A model generated the notes under the pieces. The model was not told the origin of the DNA. It worked only from the letters and a program-made list of their open reading frames with translations, and did not search any database. This document shows, in pieces, positions 55,716 through 64,000 of a stretch of 64,000 bases of DNA (its first letter is position 1; each line of letters begins with the position of its first letter). The DNA is from an uncultured bacterium (lineage in GTDB: Bacteria; Myxococcota_A; Bradymonadia; UBA7976; VGTA01). The stretch lies in contig CALSSE010000003.1 of NCBI GenBank assembly GCA_943788935.1, positions 276,493-340,492 of the forward strand. The letters run 5' to 3'. A program made the translations under genes and the position numbers.

Positions 55716-57247
55716 CGATTAGCTCACCGAGACCTAAATGGCGTAAAGTTATCTCTTGCTCCGCTGAGCTAGCCTCGGTCATAGAGCAGCTCTCACCGGC
55801 TCTGCAGAGGGTTTTCCATCTTCATTTATGGCTCAGCGTCCCACCGAGCGCTCCCCCCATGACCTTATGCCTCGCGCTGTCCTCTTTACCAACGAGTGAT
55901 CGCAAGGGAGGCGATAGTCCTCTTGATGAACACATATTAGAGACGCCTACTGTGGATTCGGTTAATCTAGACTTGAAGAGAGCCGGCTGGATTCGATATA
56001 GACCGCGCACAAGTGAACAGCTCCTCCCAGTCATCTTCGCCCAACAGTTGACTAGCCTCCTCTATCCTCGAGAGACCTCCATAGGCTCATTCGGTCATAC
56101 ATATCACCACCTAGGTCATCAACAGGGTCATCAACAGGGTCAAGTCAGCTCTCAACGGCTCAACCTCATCTTAACAGTCGATCTCACCAAAGAAGAGGGA
56201 CGATCCGCCCTTTGCTCTGCGCTCAGTTTATCTCAAACGAGCAGGAACACATCGGCGAAAGTCTATTGTCTATCGACCAATCTCATTAAGTCTCCTTCTC
56301 TTCATGTCACTCTTCTCTTTTGGGGAGTGAACCATTATTTTTGGATGTGGGGTCACTCTACCCCCTCGATCCAAATTTCTCAGTTTTGGCGCTCTCACAC
56401 TGATCGCGATATGGCCACCCTAGAGACTGAATTATTAGATAAGGAGCTAGACTTATTATGGTCTCTTTGCCCCCCTCCCCTTCAGCTTATGCCTGCAAGA
56501 GTGATCGATACAGAAGGGTCATCTGAGGAGGCTGAGGTTCTGAAGAGAGACACAGATGACTCGCTAGAAGTGACTCTATATTGGGAGAGCCAGAGTCAGA
56601 GTAAGAGTCAAGTTTCATCAGCTCACTTTAATCGATATGACCCCTCTACAGTCGATATGCTGATCATACCATATCAAGACCCATTAGCGCTCAAAGCTGA
56701 CCTTCAGGATCTGACCGTTGAAGCGCTTCACCTCTTGAATATACATCTCATTAGCTTCAGAGGCCGAAAGTACGCTCTACTAGAGATCACTTCACACTCT
56801 GAGCGATATCGCCTACAATGGAGCGAGCTCATTAATTCCCTGATGAAGATAGCGGATACAGAGCCGCTCCGCTGTATTCATCGCCGACCCTATATCTTTA
56901 TCTCGTTGCGTGACCGACTTAGCCCTCCACTCAATGATAAAGAGTTGGTTGAAAGAGCCTTAACCTCACTTCAAAACCAAGCAGAGAGTGAATCAACTAG
57001 GAGCGACAAAGGGACCTACTTAGGGAGAAAAGTCTCTATATTTAGCCCGCTTTTAAGTCAAGAGCACTCAACAGAAACTGACTCAACAGGACCCCGTCAG
57101 CTCGTGATCTGCAACCTTAACTTATCAGCTCCTTTACGTGCGGAGCACTTAACCCTCACCCTCTCTCCAAAGCGTCTAGATCGACTGAAAAAGTGGAGTA
57201 ATAGGGCCTGCTTGACATTACGTCGAGGCTCTCTCTCAGAGCGATAA
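55712..57247 (+). CDS. large hypothetical protein downstream of the phosphopantetheinyl transferase
   Basis: I cannot assign the 511 residues to a family. The protein is soluble-looking, without a signal peptide or clear membrane spans, and rich in Ser and Leu. It contains a small tandem GHQQGHQQGQ at about residues 135-145 and a region (LLFWGVNHYFWMWGHSTPS) with many aromatics. Its ATG overlaps the previous stop (ATGA), so it is translated with the AcpS-like enzyme and might be its partner or a substrate-related enzyme, but nothing in the sequence proves it. Confidence 0.6.
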   Translation: MTISSPRPKWRKVISCSAELASVIEQLSPALQRVFHLHLWLSVPPSAPPMTLCLALSSLPTSDRKGGDSPLDEHILETPTVDSVNLDLKRAGWIRYRPRTSEQLLPVIFAQQLTSLLYPRETSIGSFGHTYHHLGHQQGHQQGQVSSQRLNLILTVDLTKEEGRSALCSALSLSQTSRNTSAKVYCLSTNLIKSPSLHVTLLFWGVNHYFWMWGHSTPSIQISQFWRSHTDRDMATLETELLDKELDLLWSLCPPPLQLMPARVIDTEGSSEEAEVLKRDTDDSLEVTLYWESQSQSKSQVSSAHFNRYDPSTVDMLIIPYQDPLALKADLQDLTVEALHLLNIHLISFRGRKYALLEITSHSERYRLQWSELINSLMKIADTEPLRCIHRRPYIFISLRDRLSPPLNDKELVERALTSLQNQAESESTRSDKGTYLGRKVSIFSPLLSQEHSTETDSTGPRQLVICNLNLSAPLRAEHLTLTLSPKRLDRLKKWSNRACLTLRRGSLSER

Positions 57248-57255
57248 TGAGCCTG

Positions 57256-57270
57256 TGATATAATATATCA
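57256..57270. terminator. AT-rich palindrome between convergent genes
   Basis: TGATATAATATATCA is a perfect palindrome (7-bp arms around one base) located between the stops of the unknown gene (57247) and the CYTH gene (57297). It could serve as a weak bidirectional terminator or a protein-binding site; there is no GC stem, so termination is uncertain. Confidence 0.35.
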
Positions 57271-57296
57271 ACAAGTGGGATGACCTTTGTCAGTCC

Positions 57297-57758
57297 TCAC
57301 CATTGAGTGAATGGATGTCGCGAGAGCGCCCCATTAAAGTATCGAGGATCATCGCTGACTTCACCTCCAACCCAGCTTGGTTTCTCAAAGAGCTCATCTT
57401 CACTCTCTAGCTCGATCTCAGCGACGGTCAAACCTTGATTCTCGCCTTCAAATACATCGACCTCCCAGAGATGTGACCCATAAGGCACACGCCATCTTGT
57501 TTTAGCGATCACGATCCCCTCACAGAGCTTTAGAAGCTCTTCTGCCTCTGTTACAGGGATCTCATATTCGAATTCTAAACGGGAAATTCCTTCAGTTTTC
57601 CCCTTGATCGTCAAGAATCCTATCTCGCCGGCGACTCGAATTCTCGTTGTCGCTGACTTTCCACGGGCGAGGTACCCTTGCTTCATCTTGACCCCCGCGC
57701 CCCATGTCTCAAATGGCGCTCCGTTTACTAAATACTTACGCTCTATCTCTATGCCCAT
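57297..57758 (-). CDS. CYTH-domain triphosphatase / adenylate cyclase-like protein
   Basis: The 153-residue protein starts MGIEIERKYLV, the hallmark ExExK motif of CYTH tunnel enzymes. It continues with TTRIRVAG, LEFEYEIP, KTRWRVPY and EVDVFEGENQGLTVAEIELE, which supply the basic and acidic tunnel residues. Most single-domain bacterial CYTH proteins of this size are inorganic triphosphatases; class IV adenylate cyclase is the alternative. GAGGG six bases upstream supports the start. Confidence 0.92.
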   Translation of the reverse strand: MGIEIERKYLVNGAPFETWGAGVKMKQGYLARGKSATTRIRVAGEIGFLTIKGKTEGISRLEFEYEIPVTEAEELLKLCEGIVIAKTRWRVPYGSHLWEVDVFEGENQGLTVAEIELESEDELFEKPSWVGGEVSDDPRYFNGALSRHPFTQW

Positions 57759-57845
57759 GAGAGTCCCTCTTCATCTGTTATTTATCTGTCAACAGTCTCG
57801 AATTTATCTGTCATCTGTCTTTATTATAAAGATTACTTCACTCAC

Positions 57846-59885
57846 TCACTTAATCCCTTGTGAGTGATCTGTCCGTGTGCTGCCCTGAGCGGTCTCGCTG
57901 ATCACCGAACGCCCACCATACATTGACCTCTCTGCCCTCTCGGCTCTCCGTTGCTTGTACATTGGCGATCGCCAAGAGGTCTGCCTATGAACTCCTTGGT
58001 TATGAGAGACTGTAGGCGAGCCCTCCGTAGAGAGGGTAAAGATCACAGGTGACTCTTCGCTCTCAGAGAGTACTAGTGATGAGAGCGTACAGGGCAGGCT
58101 TTGACAGATTCCTCCACCTAAGTAATCCATTTTAGGCGGCTCACCGATCCAAGCCTCCCAACGGTGCTCACCCTTCACGCTCTGCCTGAGCCTCATCCCG
58201 TTATTTAAAGAGCGACTCTGCAGTGATAAAGTGGGCTCATAAGTCCCCTCATAAGTCCCTGAGTTCAATCGTCGAGCGGTAACAACTAGAAGGTCTTCGC
58301 CTCCTTTGCCTGAGCACACCTCATCCCTATTATATGACCAACGCCAAGGATATTCACGATCATTGGCGAGGCGCTCGGTCTCTTCAATGCTTACCGTGGG
58401 CTCTTCTTCTAATCCTGGAATCAACATACAGTGGAAGCTATCTAACCAATCAGCGAGATCAACCCCTTCCGCGCCGCTATCAAAACCAGCTCTCATTTTT
58501 GAGGGTAAGGTCTCGAGTAATACCTTCATCATCACGCCGACCGCCTCACTCGCCACCACTCCTAAATCAACAAGGTCATCATCTTGAGAGTCTGTGATAG
58601 ACGACAGGTCAAGCGCGCTATATAGAGCCCACATTAAGGAAGAGACTAGCTCTTCATGATGAGTCGCGCTGAGATAACCTTGAGGTTGATCGCTCATAAC
58701 CTCTCGCTCGAGTCCCCATGTCATAGGCTCTCCATTGAATAGTGAGCGCTCTAAATCCACGACCCATGGCTCTGGAAACATCCAATCCACAATCAAGGGG
58801 TCATCAAGGACGAGCGCGGACCAAAAATAGGCGACCCCCTCTCCATAGGCGAGTGTAGGCGTGACCGCTCGTCCCCTATGGGGTCCACCCGGAGAATTAT
58901 CAAGACTCCATCGGTCCGTGAAGAAGTGACCCATCTCATGCAAGATAATATGATCGTCATAATGATCCGGATCCTCCACCTGTCCCCCTAAAAGGATCTT
59001 ATTACCTACGTAACAAGACCCGCAGGATACAGGTTCATCGAGAGTCCAAGTGATGGTGAGCGGTGGGCCGATAATATCACTATAGTTGGAGATAACCTCA
59101 TAGCCTTCAGCGATCATAGAGAGGATATTAAGCGCCCCAGAGAGCCTCCCCTCCTCAGGGGTAACAAGGGTAAGGCTTGGTCCCACAAGCGCGCCATGAG
59201 ATGACCATCTTCTAGGCTTAGGGGTCCATCGGAACTGATCACGATTAACCTCTGCTAAGAGACGGTATAAAGACCCACTTTGAGAGCTCACCTCAGCGCG
59301 ATGGCCCGCTGGTGTCTCTAGCTCTGATAGAATATATACTCGCCACTGCTCCTCATCACTGTCTTTATGGAGATTACTTTGATCCTGTGGTAGCGCCGCT
59401 CGCCATCCTAAATCAATGTGCCCGCGCTCATCGGTCCATCCCCCAGTAATAAAAGTCTCTTCAAGCTCCTGCTCATCATTAAACGACATCTTCACCAAGT
59501 CAACTCGTACAAAGGGTGAAAACCTTGTTATATGGTCTCCCTCATAGCCTGTCTCATCGTACACTCGATCAATATATTGCACTGTGACACTCATAGACCA
59601 AGGGACTAATATGGGATCGTCGACCAAGAGGTGAGGAGAGAGACGAGAATGAAGTGGATGAGAGATGGCCTCAATGGTGGACAAGTGAGGGTCACTCCCC
59701 TCAACTTCTTGACCTACGCTCTCAAAGAGGCGAGAATGTTCGGGAGATGCAGGGTCACATCCAAGGGATGCAAAACTCATTATGATCAGTACACTCGATA
59801 TCAACGAGTTAATGAAAACAGCGTTCACGGAAACCCCGTTCATCCCGTGACCTGTCGTCACTCGCTGGAAGACGATCTTATCCAT
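57846..59885 (-). CDS. putative secreted zinc metallopeptidase (lipoprotein-like)
   Basis: From the ATG at 59885 (GGAGGAG six bases upstream) the protein is 679 residues. The N-terminal hydrophobic segment SVLIIMSFASLGC ends in a Cys in a lipobox-like context. Residues about 80-210 are beta-rich. At about residue 316 it has ILHEMGHFFTDRW, an HExxH zinc site, and about 23 residues later AYGEGVAYFW, which could supply the third zinc ligand as in gluzincins. Cys-Gly-Ser-Cys and two other Cys pairs suit an extracellular protein. No known peptidase family is certain. It is divergent from recD2. Confidence 0.72.
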   Translation of the reverse strand: MDKIVFQRVTTGHGMNGVSVNAVFINSLISSVLIIMSFASLGCDPASPEHSRLFESVGQEVEGSDPHLSTIEAISHPLHSRLSPHLLVDDPILVPWSMSVTVQYIDRVYDETGYEGDHITRFSPFVRVDLVKMSFNDEQELEETFITGGWTDERGHIDLGWRAALPQDQSNLHKDSDEEQWRVYILSELETPAGHRAEVSSQSGSLYRLLAEVNRDQFRWTPKPRRWSSHGALVGPSLTLVTPEEGRLSGALNILSMIAEGYEVISNYSDIIGPPLTITWTLDEPVSCGSCYVGNKILLGGQVEDPDHYDDHIILHEMGHFFTDRWSLDNSPGGPHRGRAVTPTLAYGEGVAYFWSALVLDDPLIVDWMFPEPWVVDLERSLFNGEPMTWGLEREVMSDQPQGYLSATHHEELVSSLMWALYSALDLSSITDSQDDDLVDLGVVASEAVGVMMKVLLETLPSKMRAGFDSGAEGVDLADWLDSFHCMLIPGLEEEPTVSIEETERLANDREYPWRWSYNRDEVCSGKGGEDLLVVTARRLNSGTYEGTYEPTLSLQSRSLNNGMRLRQSVKGEHRWEAWIGEPPKMDYLGGGICQSLPCTLSSLVLSESEESPVIFTLSTEGSPTVSHNQGVHRQTSWRSPMYKQRRAERAERSMYGGRSVISETAQGSTRTDHSQGIK

Positions 59886-59943
59886 ATGGTTCTCCTCCAA
59901 TGAAGCGATCAAGCTCTCACCCTAGATATTTATCATTCAGACT

Positions 59944-59995
59944 ATATCGTATCTCTATATCGCATCTCCATATCGTATCTCTATATTGGATACTC
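59944..59995. repeat. 13-bp imperfect tandem repeat, four copies, between divergent genes
   Basis: Units ATATCGTATCTCT (59944-59956), ATATCGCATCTCC, ATATCGTATCTCT and the diverged ATATTGGATACTC (59983-59995) lie in the gap between the metallopeptidase and recD2 starts. They are phased at 13 bp and AT-rich, and probably overlap the promoter of one or both genes. Confidence 0.85.
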
Positions 59996-60018
59996 TTAGC
60001 ATACATTATCCGAGCCAT

Positions 60019-62199
60019 ATGAACCAACCACAGAACGCTACCCATGATGAGATGATCGAAGCGCAGGTTCGACACATTACCTTTCGTAGCTCGGAGGGAG
60101 ATTTTGCGATCTGCTCCATGGATCGACTTGATCGAAAAGAGGCGATCACAGCGATCGGACCACTCAAAGCATATCATACAGGAGACCGACTCAGCTTAGT
60201 AGGTCGATTTGAGACCCATGGGAAATACGGACTGCAGTTTAGGGTACAGATGGCCTATCCTATTCCTCCCGAAGATCAAGAGGCGATCAGAGAGTATTTA
60301 ATAAACGCTAAAATCAGAGGTGTAGGACCAAAACGAGTTGACGCGCTGCTAGAACTATTTGGCGATGAAACCCTGACCGTGATCACCGAGACCCCTGAAC
60401 GACTAGAGGGGGTCTCAGGCCTAGGCGCTAGCCGCATCGAGAGATTAAAAGCAGCGGTAAAGAACCAACGGGGTCGTCAAGAGGTGATGCTATTTCTTTA
60501 TGAGCTTCAACTCAGCGCGGTGATCGCTGCCCGTATTTGGGCTCAATATCAAGAGAAGAGTAAAGAGGTCCTCGAGGAGAATCCTTACCGTCTTATAGAT
60601 GAGATTGATCACTTTACCTTCGAACGTGCCGACGCCCTTGCCCGTCGTCTAGGTTGGCACAGCGATACTCCTGAGAGAGCTCAAGCCTCCCTGCATGACC
60701 AGCTCACTAAGTCTTATGATGATGGCCATGTTTGTCTACCTACCGAAGAGCTTACGTCAAGATCTCTTAGACAAATTGGTTCTTCTGAGCGAGTAGAGGA
60801 GGCTCTGCGCTCCCAACTCGCGGCCAAGCGCTTAATCGAGAACAGTGATTATCACACCGCATGTACCTATCAAACCGAGATATCTCAGCTTGAAGCAGAG
60901 GTCGCTAGAGAGGTCGCTGACCGAGTCGCTCGACGATTTAAGACACTCAGCTTTAACCTAGACGAGCTTCAAGCGCTGAGCGGGTTGACCCTAGCAGAAG
61001 CTCAAGCCGAAGCGGTAACCAGTGCTAGTCAAGAAGGGCTATTCTTACTCACCGGTGGGCCGGGGACAGGGAAGACCACCACTGTAAAAACACTCCTCGC
61101 GCTCTTCGAGAGTCATAAACTTCAAGTTCAGTTAGCTGCTCCAACCGGACGAGCGGCCAAGCGCTTAAGCGAGACGACCGACCAAGAAGCGCAGACCATC
61201 CACCGTCTACTTGACTATCAGCCTCTTGAAGAGGAGTTTAGAAGAGGAGCCGATCAACCACTAGAAGCTGATATTGTTCTCATCGACGAGATGTCAATGG
61301 TCGATTTACAGCTCTTCGTCGCCCTGTTACGCGCTGTGCCAAGTAAGTGCCGTCTAATTCTCGTTGGAGATGCTAACCAACTACCTTCAGTGGGGGCTGG
61401 TCGGGTCTACCATGATCTGCTCAACACTGAAAAAATACCCACGATCAGGCTCTCTCATATTTTTCGACAAGCTCAAGAGAGCTTTATCGTCGTTAACGCC
61501 TATCAAATCCTCCAAGGTCATCCGTTAGTAAGCGCTCCCCTCGACCCTTTACCTGATTTTTTTGAGGTCAAAGCGAAGAGCGCTCAACAAGCGGCCACTC
61601 TCATTGAACAGTTGGTCACTGAACGTATTCCTGATCGGTTTAAAATCGACTCTCATGATATTCAAGTGATCACTCCTATGTATCGAGGACACTGTGGAGC
61701 GGATCAGCTTAACCTAAGACTGCAAACTTTACTCAACCCCGAAGGGAGAGTCATAAAGAACTCATCGGTGAAGAGCAAATCACCTCTCAAGGTCGGGGAT
61801 CGAGTGATGCAGCTCAAAAACTTTTATGACAAAGATATCTTCAACGGTGACACTGGCGTGATCATCACTCGCCATGAGGGTGGAGCAGTCGTCGACTTTG
61901 GTGGACGAGTGGTCAATTACACTAAAGAGAGCATGCATATGCTAGCCCTCGCTTACGCTTGCTCTATCCACAAGAGTCAAGGAAGTGAGTATCCTGCGGT
62001 CATTATACCAGTACTCGATGAGCACTGGACGATGCTCCAAAGAGACCTGCTATATACCGCGGTCACTCGTGGTCAACGACTCGTGATTCTGGTAACGATG
62101 CCTCATGCGATACAGCGAGCGATCACCCATCAAGTGAGTCATTTACGCTTCACTCTACTCAAAGAGCGAATCTGCCAGCTTATTGAGGGAGATTCATGA
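60019..62199 (+). CDS. recD2: RecD2-type ATP-dependent DNA helicase
   Basis: RecD2 is a 5'-3' SF1B helicase that acts on DNA ends independently of RecBC. The 726-residue protein has the RecD2 N-terminal OB-like region (HITFRSSEGDFAICSMDRLD), HhH-like motifs (AKIRGVGPKRVDALLELFGD, LEGVSGLGASRIERLKA), Walker A FLLTGGPGTGKTTTVKTLLA, Walker B VLIDEMSMVDLQLF, GDANQLPSVGAGRVYHDLL, and the C-terminal YACSIHKSQGSEYPAVII and YTAVTRGQRLVILV. The ATG at 60019 is preferred over a TTG at 59986. The stop overlaps the next gene by ATGA. Confidence 0.95.
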   Translation: MNQPQNATHDEMIEAQVRHITFRSSEGDFAICSMDRLDRKEAITAIGPLKAYHTGDRLSLVGRFETHGKYGLQFRVQMAYPIPPEDQEAIREYLINAKIRGVGPKRVDALLELFGDETLTVITETPERLEGVSGLGASRIERLKAAVKNQRGRQEVMLFLYELQLSAVIAARIWAQYQEKSKEVLEENPYRLIDEIDHFTFERADALARRLGWHSDTPERAQASLHDQLTKSYDDGHVCLPTEELTSRSLRQIGSSERVEEALRSQLAAKRLIENSDYHTACTYQTEISQLEAEVAREVADRVARRFKTLSFNLDELQALSGLTLAEAQAEAVTSASQEGLFLLTGGPGTGKTTTVKTLLALFESHKLQVQLAAPTGRAAKRLSETTDQEAQTIHRLLDYQPLEEEFRRGADQPLEADIVLIDEMSMVDLQLFVALLRAVPSKCRLILVGDANQLPSVGAGRVYHDLLNTEKIPTIRLSHIFRQAQESFIVVNAYQILQGHPLVSAPLDPLPDFFEVKAKSAQQAATLIEQLVTERIPDRFKIDSHDIQVITPMYRGHCGADQLNLRLQTLLNPEGRVIKNSSVKSKSPLKVGDRVMQLKNFYDKDIFNGDTGVIITRHEGGAVVDFGGRVVNYTKESMHMLALAYACSIHKSQGSEYPAVIIPVLDEHWTMLQRDLLYTAVTRGQRLVILVTMPHAIQRAITHQVSHLRFTLLKERICQLIEGDS

Positions 62200-63380
62200 G
62201 ATCTCACCTCTCTTCCATCCTCAGCTATATATTCATCTACTTTATCTTATATATCGCTCTCCCCTATTCATCTCATCTCGCCGCCGCAGAGCCCAAGTCT
62301 ACCTCTCTTAACTCTTCGGAGAGGTTATCGTCCTCAAAATACGTTCAGCCGCCCAAAAAGTCTTTTAAATCAGCTACTGACCAGCAACCCACAGTACCTG
62401 TTAATGTTGGGAGGCTCAGTGACACGCTCATCTCCATTGTACCAGGAGTCATCGTTCATGGCGCGGGACATTGGTATAGAGGGGATATTACATCGGGTAA
62501 AAATATTTTTATTTTAGAGGGCTTAAGCCTCTTAACCCTCGTCTCTGCTTACTTCATTGATACTCAAGTGAACGCCCCTCCCCAAGTCTCATCAGCCACT
62601 GAGTGGCTTTACCATGTGGGGAGCGTGGTCTTTGTTATGACTTGGCTCACTGATGTTATAGGGTCATTTAGAGGAGACCAGCCTGCTGGGAGAATAAATC
62701 AACACTCTCGTTTTATGCACGTCGCTGCTGGTTATCGATATCAAGCTGACCCACAGAGATCACTCAATCACCATATCATCAGTGAGGTTCAATATCAGGG
62801 AGACCGATGGTCAGGCCACGCGCTCTTCAATTGGGAATCAGGGGGTAAACTCGCCGGGGTCTCTGGAGAGTTAGATGCCTGGATCTATCGTCGTACCCCG
62901 AAGCGCTTAATCTTTCCGAGTGGCTTGAAGCTAGGCTCAACCCTCAAGAGGTGGGCTTGGCTTCGAGAGGATCTCGTACAATGGTTAGTCGTTCCCTTCC
63001 TTGAAGCCCATCTCAGTTTAGAGACAATATCTAGCGGTCTAAAATCATTTTCTTTTTACCACCGAGTTGGCTTTGGATGGGAAAGATTTGATCTCGCTCC
63101 CATCTCAGATATAGAAGATGAGAGCCCAGCGCTCATAAACTATCCGCTCATTCTTCAGAGTGGGATATTAGTCAAGCCAAGCCCAAGTATTAAGATCGGG
63201 GTTTCCATCATTCAAGACAGCACTCTCGATGTACGGCCATTAAATGAAGACCACCTGTTTTGGGCTGCACACGCCAAGATAAGGCAGAGTCGAAAGGTCA
63301 GTCTAGAAGCGAAAGCGTTATGGGGAGAAGACTGGTCGATGTGGCTTTTAGTGGCGTTTAATCTAGAGAAAGATTCCTAA
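62196..63380 (+). CDS. hypothetical envelope protein coupled to recD2
   Basis: The protein has a hydrophobic N-terminus (IFIYFILYIALPYSSHLAAA, likely signal peptide), then a Ser-rich stretch, then two hydrophobic segments (ISIVPGVIVHGAGHWYRGD followed by LSLLTLVSAYFI; WLYHVGSVVFVMTWLTDVIG). The C-terminal 220 residues show alternating aromatic strands (EVQYQGDRWSGHALFNWESG, FYHRVGFGWERF) suggesting an outer-membrane beta-barrel. I do not recognise a family. The ATG overlaps the recD2 stop, and the next gene starts at TAATG, so all three are translated together. Confidence 0.62.
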   Translation: MRSHLSSILSYIFIYFILYIALPYSSHLAAAEPKSTSLNSSERLSSSKYVQPPKKSFKSATDQQPTVPVNVGRLSDTLISIVPGVIVHGAGHWYRGDITSGKNIFILEGLSLLTLVSAYFIDTQVNAPPQVSSATEWLYHVGSVVFVMTWLTDVIGSFRGDQPAGRINQHSRFMHVAAGYRYQADPQRSLNHHIISEVQYQGDRWSGHALFNWESGGKLAGVSGELDAWIYRRTPKRLIFPSGLKLGSTLKRWAWLREDLVQWLVVPFLEAHLSLETISSGLKSFSFYHRVGFGWERFDLAPISDIEDESPALINYPLILQSGILVKPSPSIKIGVSIIQDSTLDVRPLNEDHLFWAAHAKIRQSRKVSLEAKALWGEDWSMWLLVAFNLEKDS

Positions 63381-64000
63381 TGCCTCTCCTTGCCGTAATC
63401 TTTGAGTCATCCTTGACGATTAGCTTCTCTCTCCTGCTCGCTTGTCCATTCATCTCCTGTTCTGATTCACGAGATTTCAACCCGCTCAATACTTTTGAGC
63501 TTAATGGGGTTGAGAGTAGGATTTATGGAGGAGAGTTTCTTCTAAAAGATGATGTAGCCTCCCCCCTTGACGAATTCATTGAGGTAGAGGTGATCCCTAG
63601 AGCTCTCATCACCCACATTGATACTAAAGTGAGAGGATGTCATCCTCGGACAATTCATTTTGAACTGTCTCAAAGCTCTAATCGATTCAGCGTAAGGTTG
63701 AGAGTCTATCGAGAAGTGACCGATAGGGATCTCTTTCAGCATCGACCTGATGGAGAACATCTGCTCATCGATGGACAGGGGTATGTTCCGATCGACGAGA
63801 TCTCTGAGCTTCACTTTGATGACCTTCCATTAGACTCGTCCTCTTCTGAGGATGCTGATCATCCTCAGGCCTCTCAATATCGACGTTGGTCATTACATAT
63901 GTTTCAAAATGATAGACGTCTCTCGGTAACCACCGACCTCTATTCATTGCAGACATCTCAGGACTTATCCAAAGGTACCTGTGTGGACCGACCTAGTGAA
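63380..64000 (+). CDS. hypothetical lipoprotein, cut by the right edge
   Basis: The frame is open from ATG at 63380 (overlapping the previous stop as TAATG) to the window end, giving 207 residues. Residues 11-28 contain SLTISFSLLLACPFISC with a lipobox-like LLLAC (Cys22) and a second Cys28. The rest is hydrophilic and beta-rich (IEVEVIPRALITHIDTKVRG, FSVRLRVYREVTDRDLF). No family is recognised. Lipidation of Cys22 is likely but unproven. It follows the beta-barrel-like protein and may be its partner at the outer membrane. Confidence 0.65.
   Translation, partial: MPLLAVIFESSLTISFSLLLACPFISCSDSRDFNPLNTFELNGVESRIYGGEFLLKDDVASPLDEFIEVEVIPRALITHIDTKVRGCHPRTIHFELSQSSNRFSVRLRVYREVTDRDLFQHRPDGEHLLIDGQGYVPIDEISELHFDDLPLDSSSSEDADHPQASQYRRWSLHMFQNDRRLSVTTDLYSLQTSQDLSKGTCVDRPSE

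Noticed and set aside
63542..63814. Minus-strand open frame near the right edge
   Set aside because: It lies opposite the lipoprotein frame that is coupled to the upstream genes and has a signal sequence, so the plus strand is the real gene.

Overview
The window looks like chromosomal DNA from a flagellated Gram-negative bacterium of the Myxococcota / former deltaproteobacterial type, with a moderate to low GC content. The evidence is a ribbon-helix-helix protein of the kind typical of Myxococcales (1499-1714), many cysteine-rich ECDDGN-type (DUF4215 / Myxo_disulf) repeats, thrombospondin type 3 repeats, numerous lipoproteins, and a mevalonate-pathway gene pair (HMG-CoA reductase plus type 2 IPP isomerase). 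I cannot assign a genus. I recognised no tRNA, rRNA, CRISPR array, transposase or phage gene.

Layout. 1-8.3 kb holds tRNA thiolation (ttcA) followed by an ArsA-like ATPase cut by the left edge, a small DNA-binding protein, a GST, two coupled lipoprotein genes, a divergent MurC-like ligase coupled to murD, and a DUF4399 protein. 8.3-16.4 kb (minus strand) holds a cysteine-cluster protein, mvaA, fni, a RelA/SpoT protein and a coiled-coil protein. 16.6-36.7 kb is essentially one giant gene for a secreted repeat protein of about 6,700 residues. It is split into two reading frames by a one-base frameshift near 34620. 36.8-38.5 kb is a flagellin with a clear terminator. 38.6-42.0 kb encodes a fusion of an M17 aminopeptidase with a gamma-glutamyltranspeptidase. 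42.2-48.4 kb holds sua5, a LeuA-like enzyme, a small sorting-signal protein, two ComEA-like helix-hairpin-helix proteins and mutS2. 48.5-57.8 kb holds an IPT/TIG lipoprotein, a DprE1-like oxidoreductase, a four-gene plus-strand unit (heavy-metal permease, zinc-ribbon protein, phosphopantetheinyl transferase, unknown protein) and a CYTH enzyme. 57.8-64 kb holds a putative secreted metallopeptidase, recD2 and two coupled envelope genes, the last cut by the right edge.

The strongest curiosity is the giant protein. From N to C it reads: signal peptide, FG-GAP-like region, PPC-like domain, Cys-rich repeats, FGE-like domain, Cys-rich repeats, TSP3 block, about 26 cadherin/VCBS-like domains, TSP3 block, 14 Cys-rich repeats, FGE-like domain. 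The core is nearly mirror-symmetric. Its central array contains almost identical 606-bp units. The second is the aminopeptidase-GGT fusion, which joins two consecutive steps of glutathione breakdown and carries an internal signal-like segment at the junction. Short tandem repeats of 7, 13, 18 and 20 bp sit at several gene starts or intergenic regions and are listed separately.
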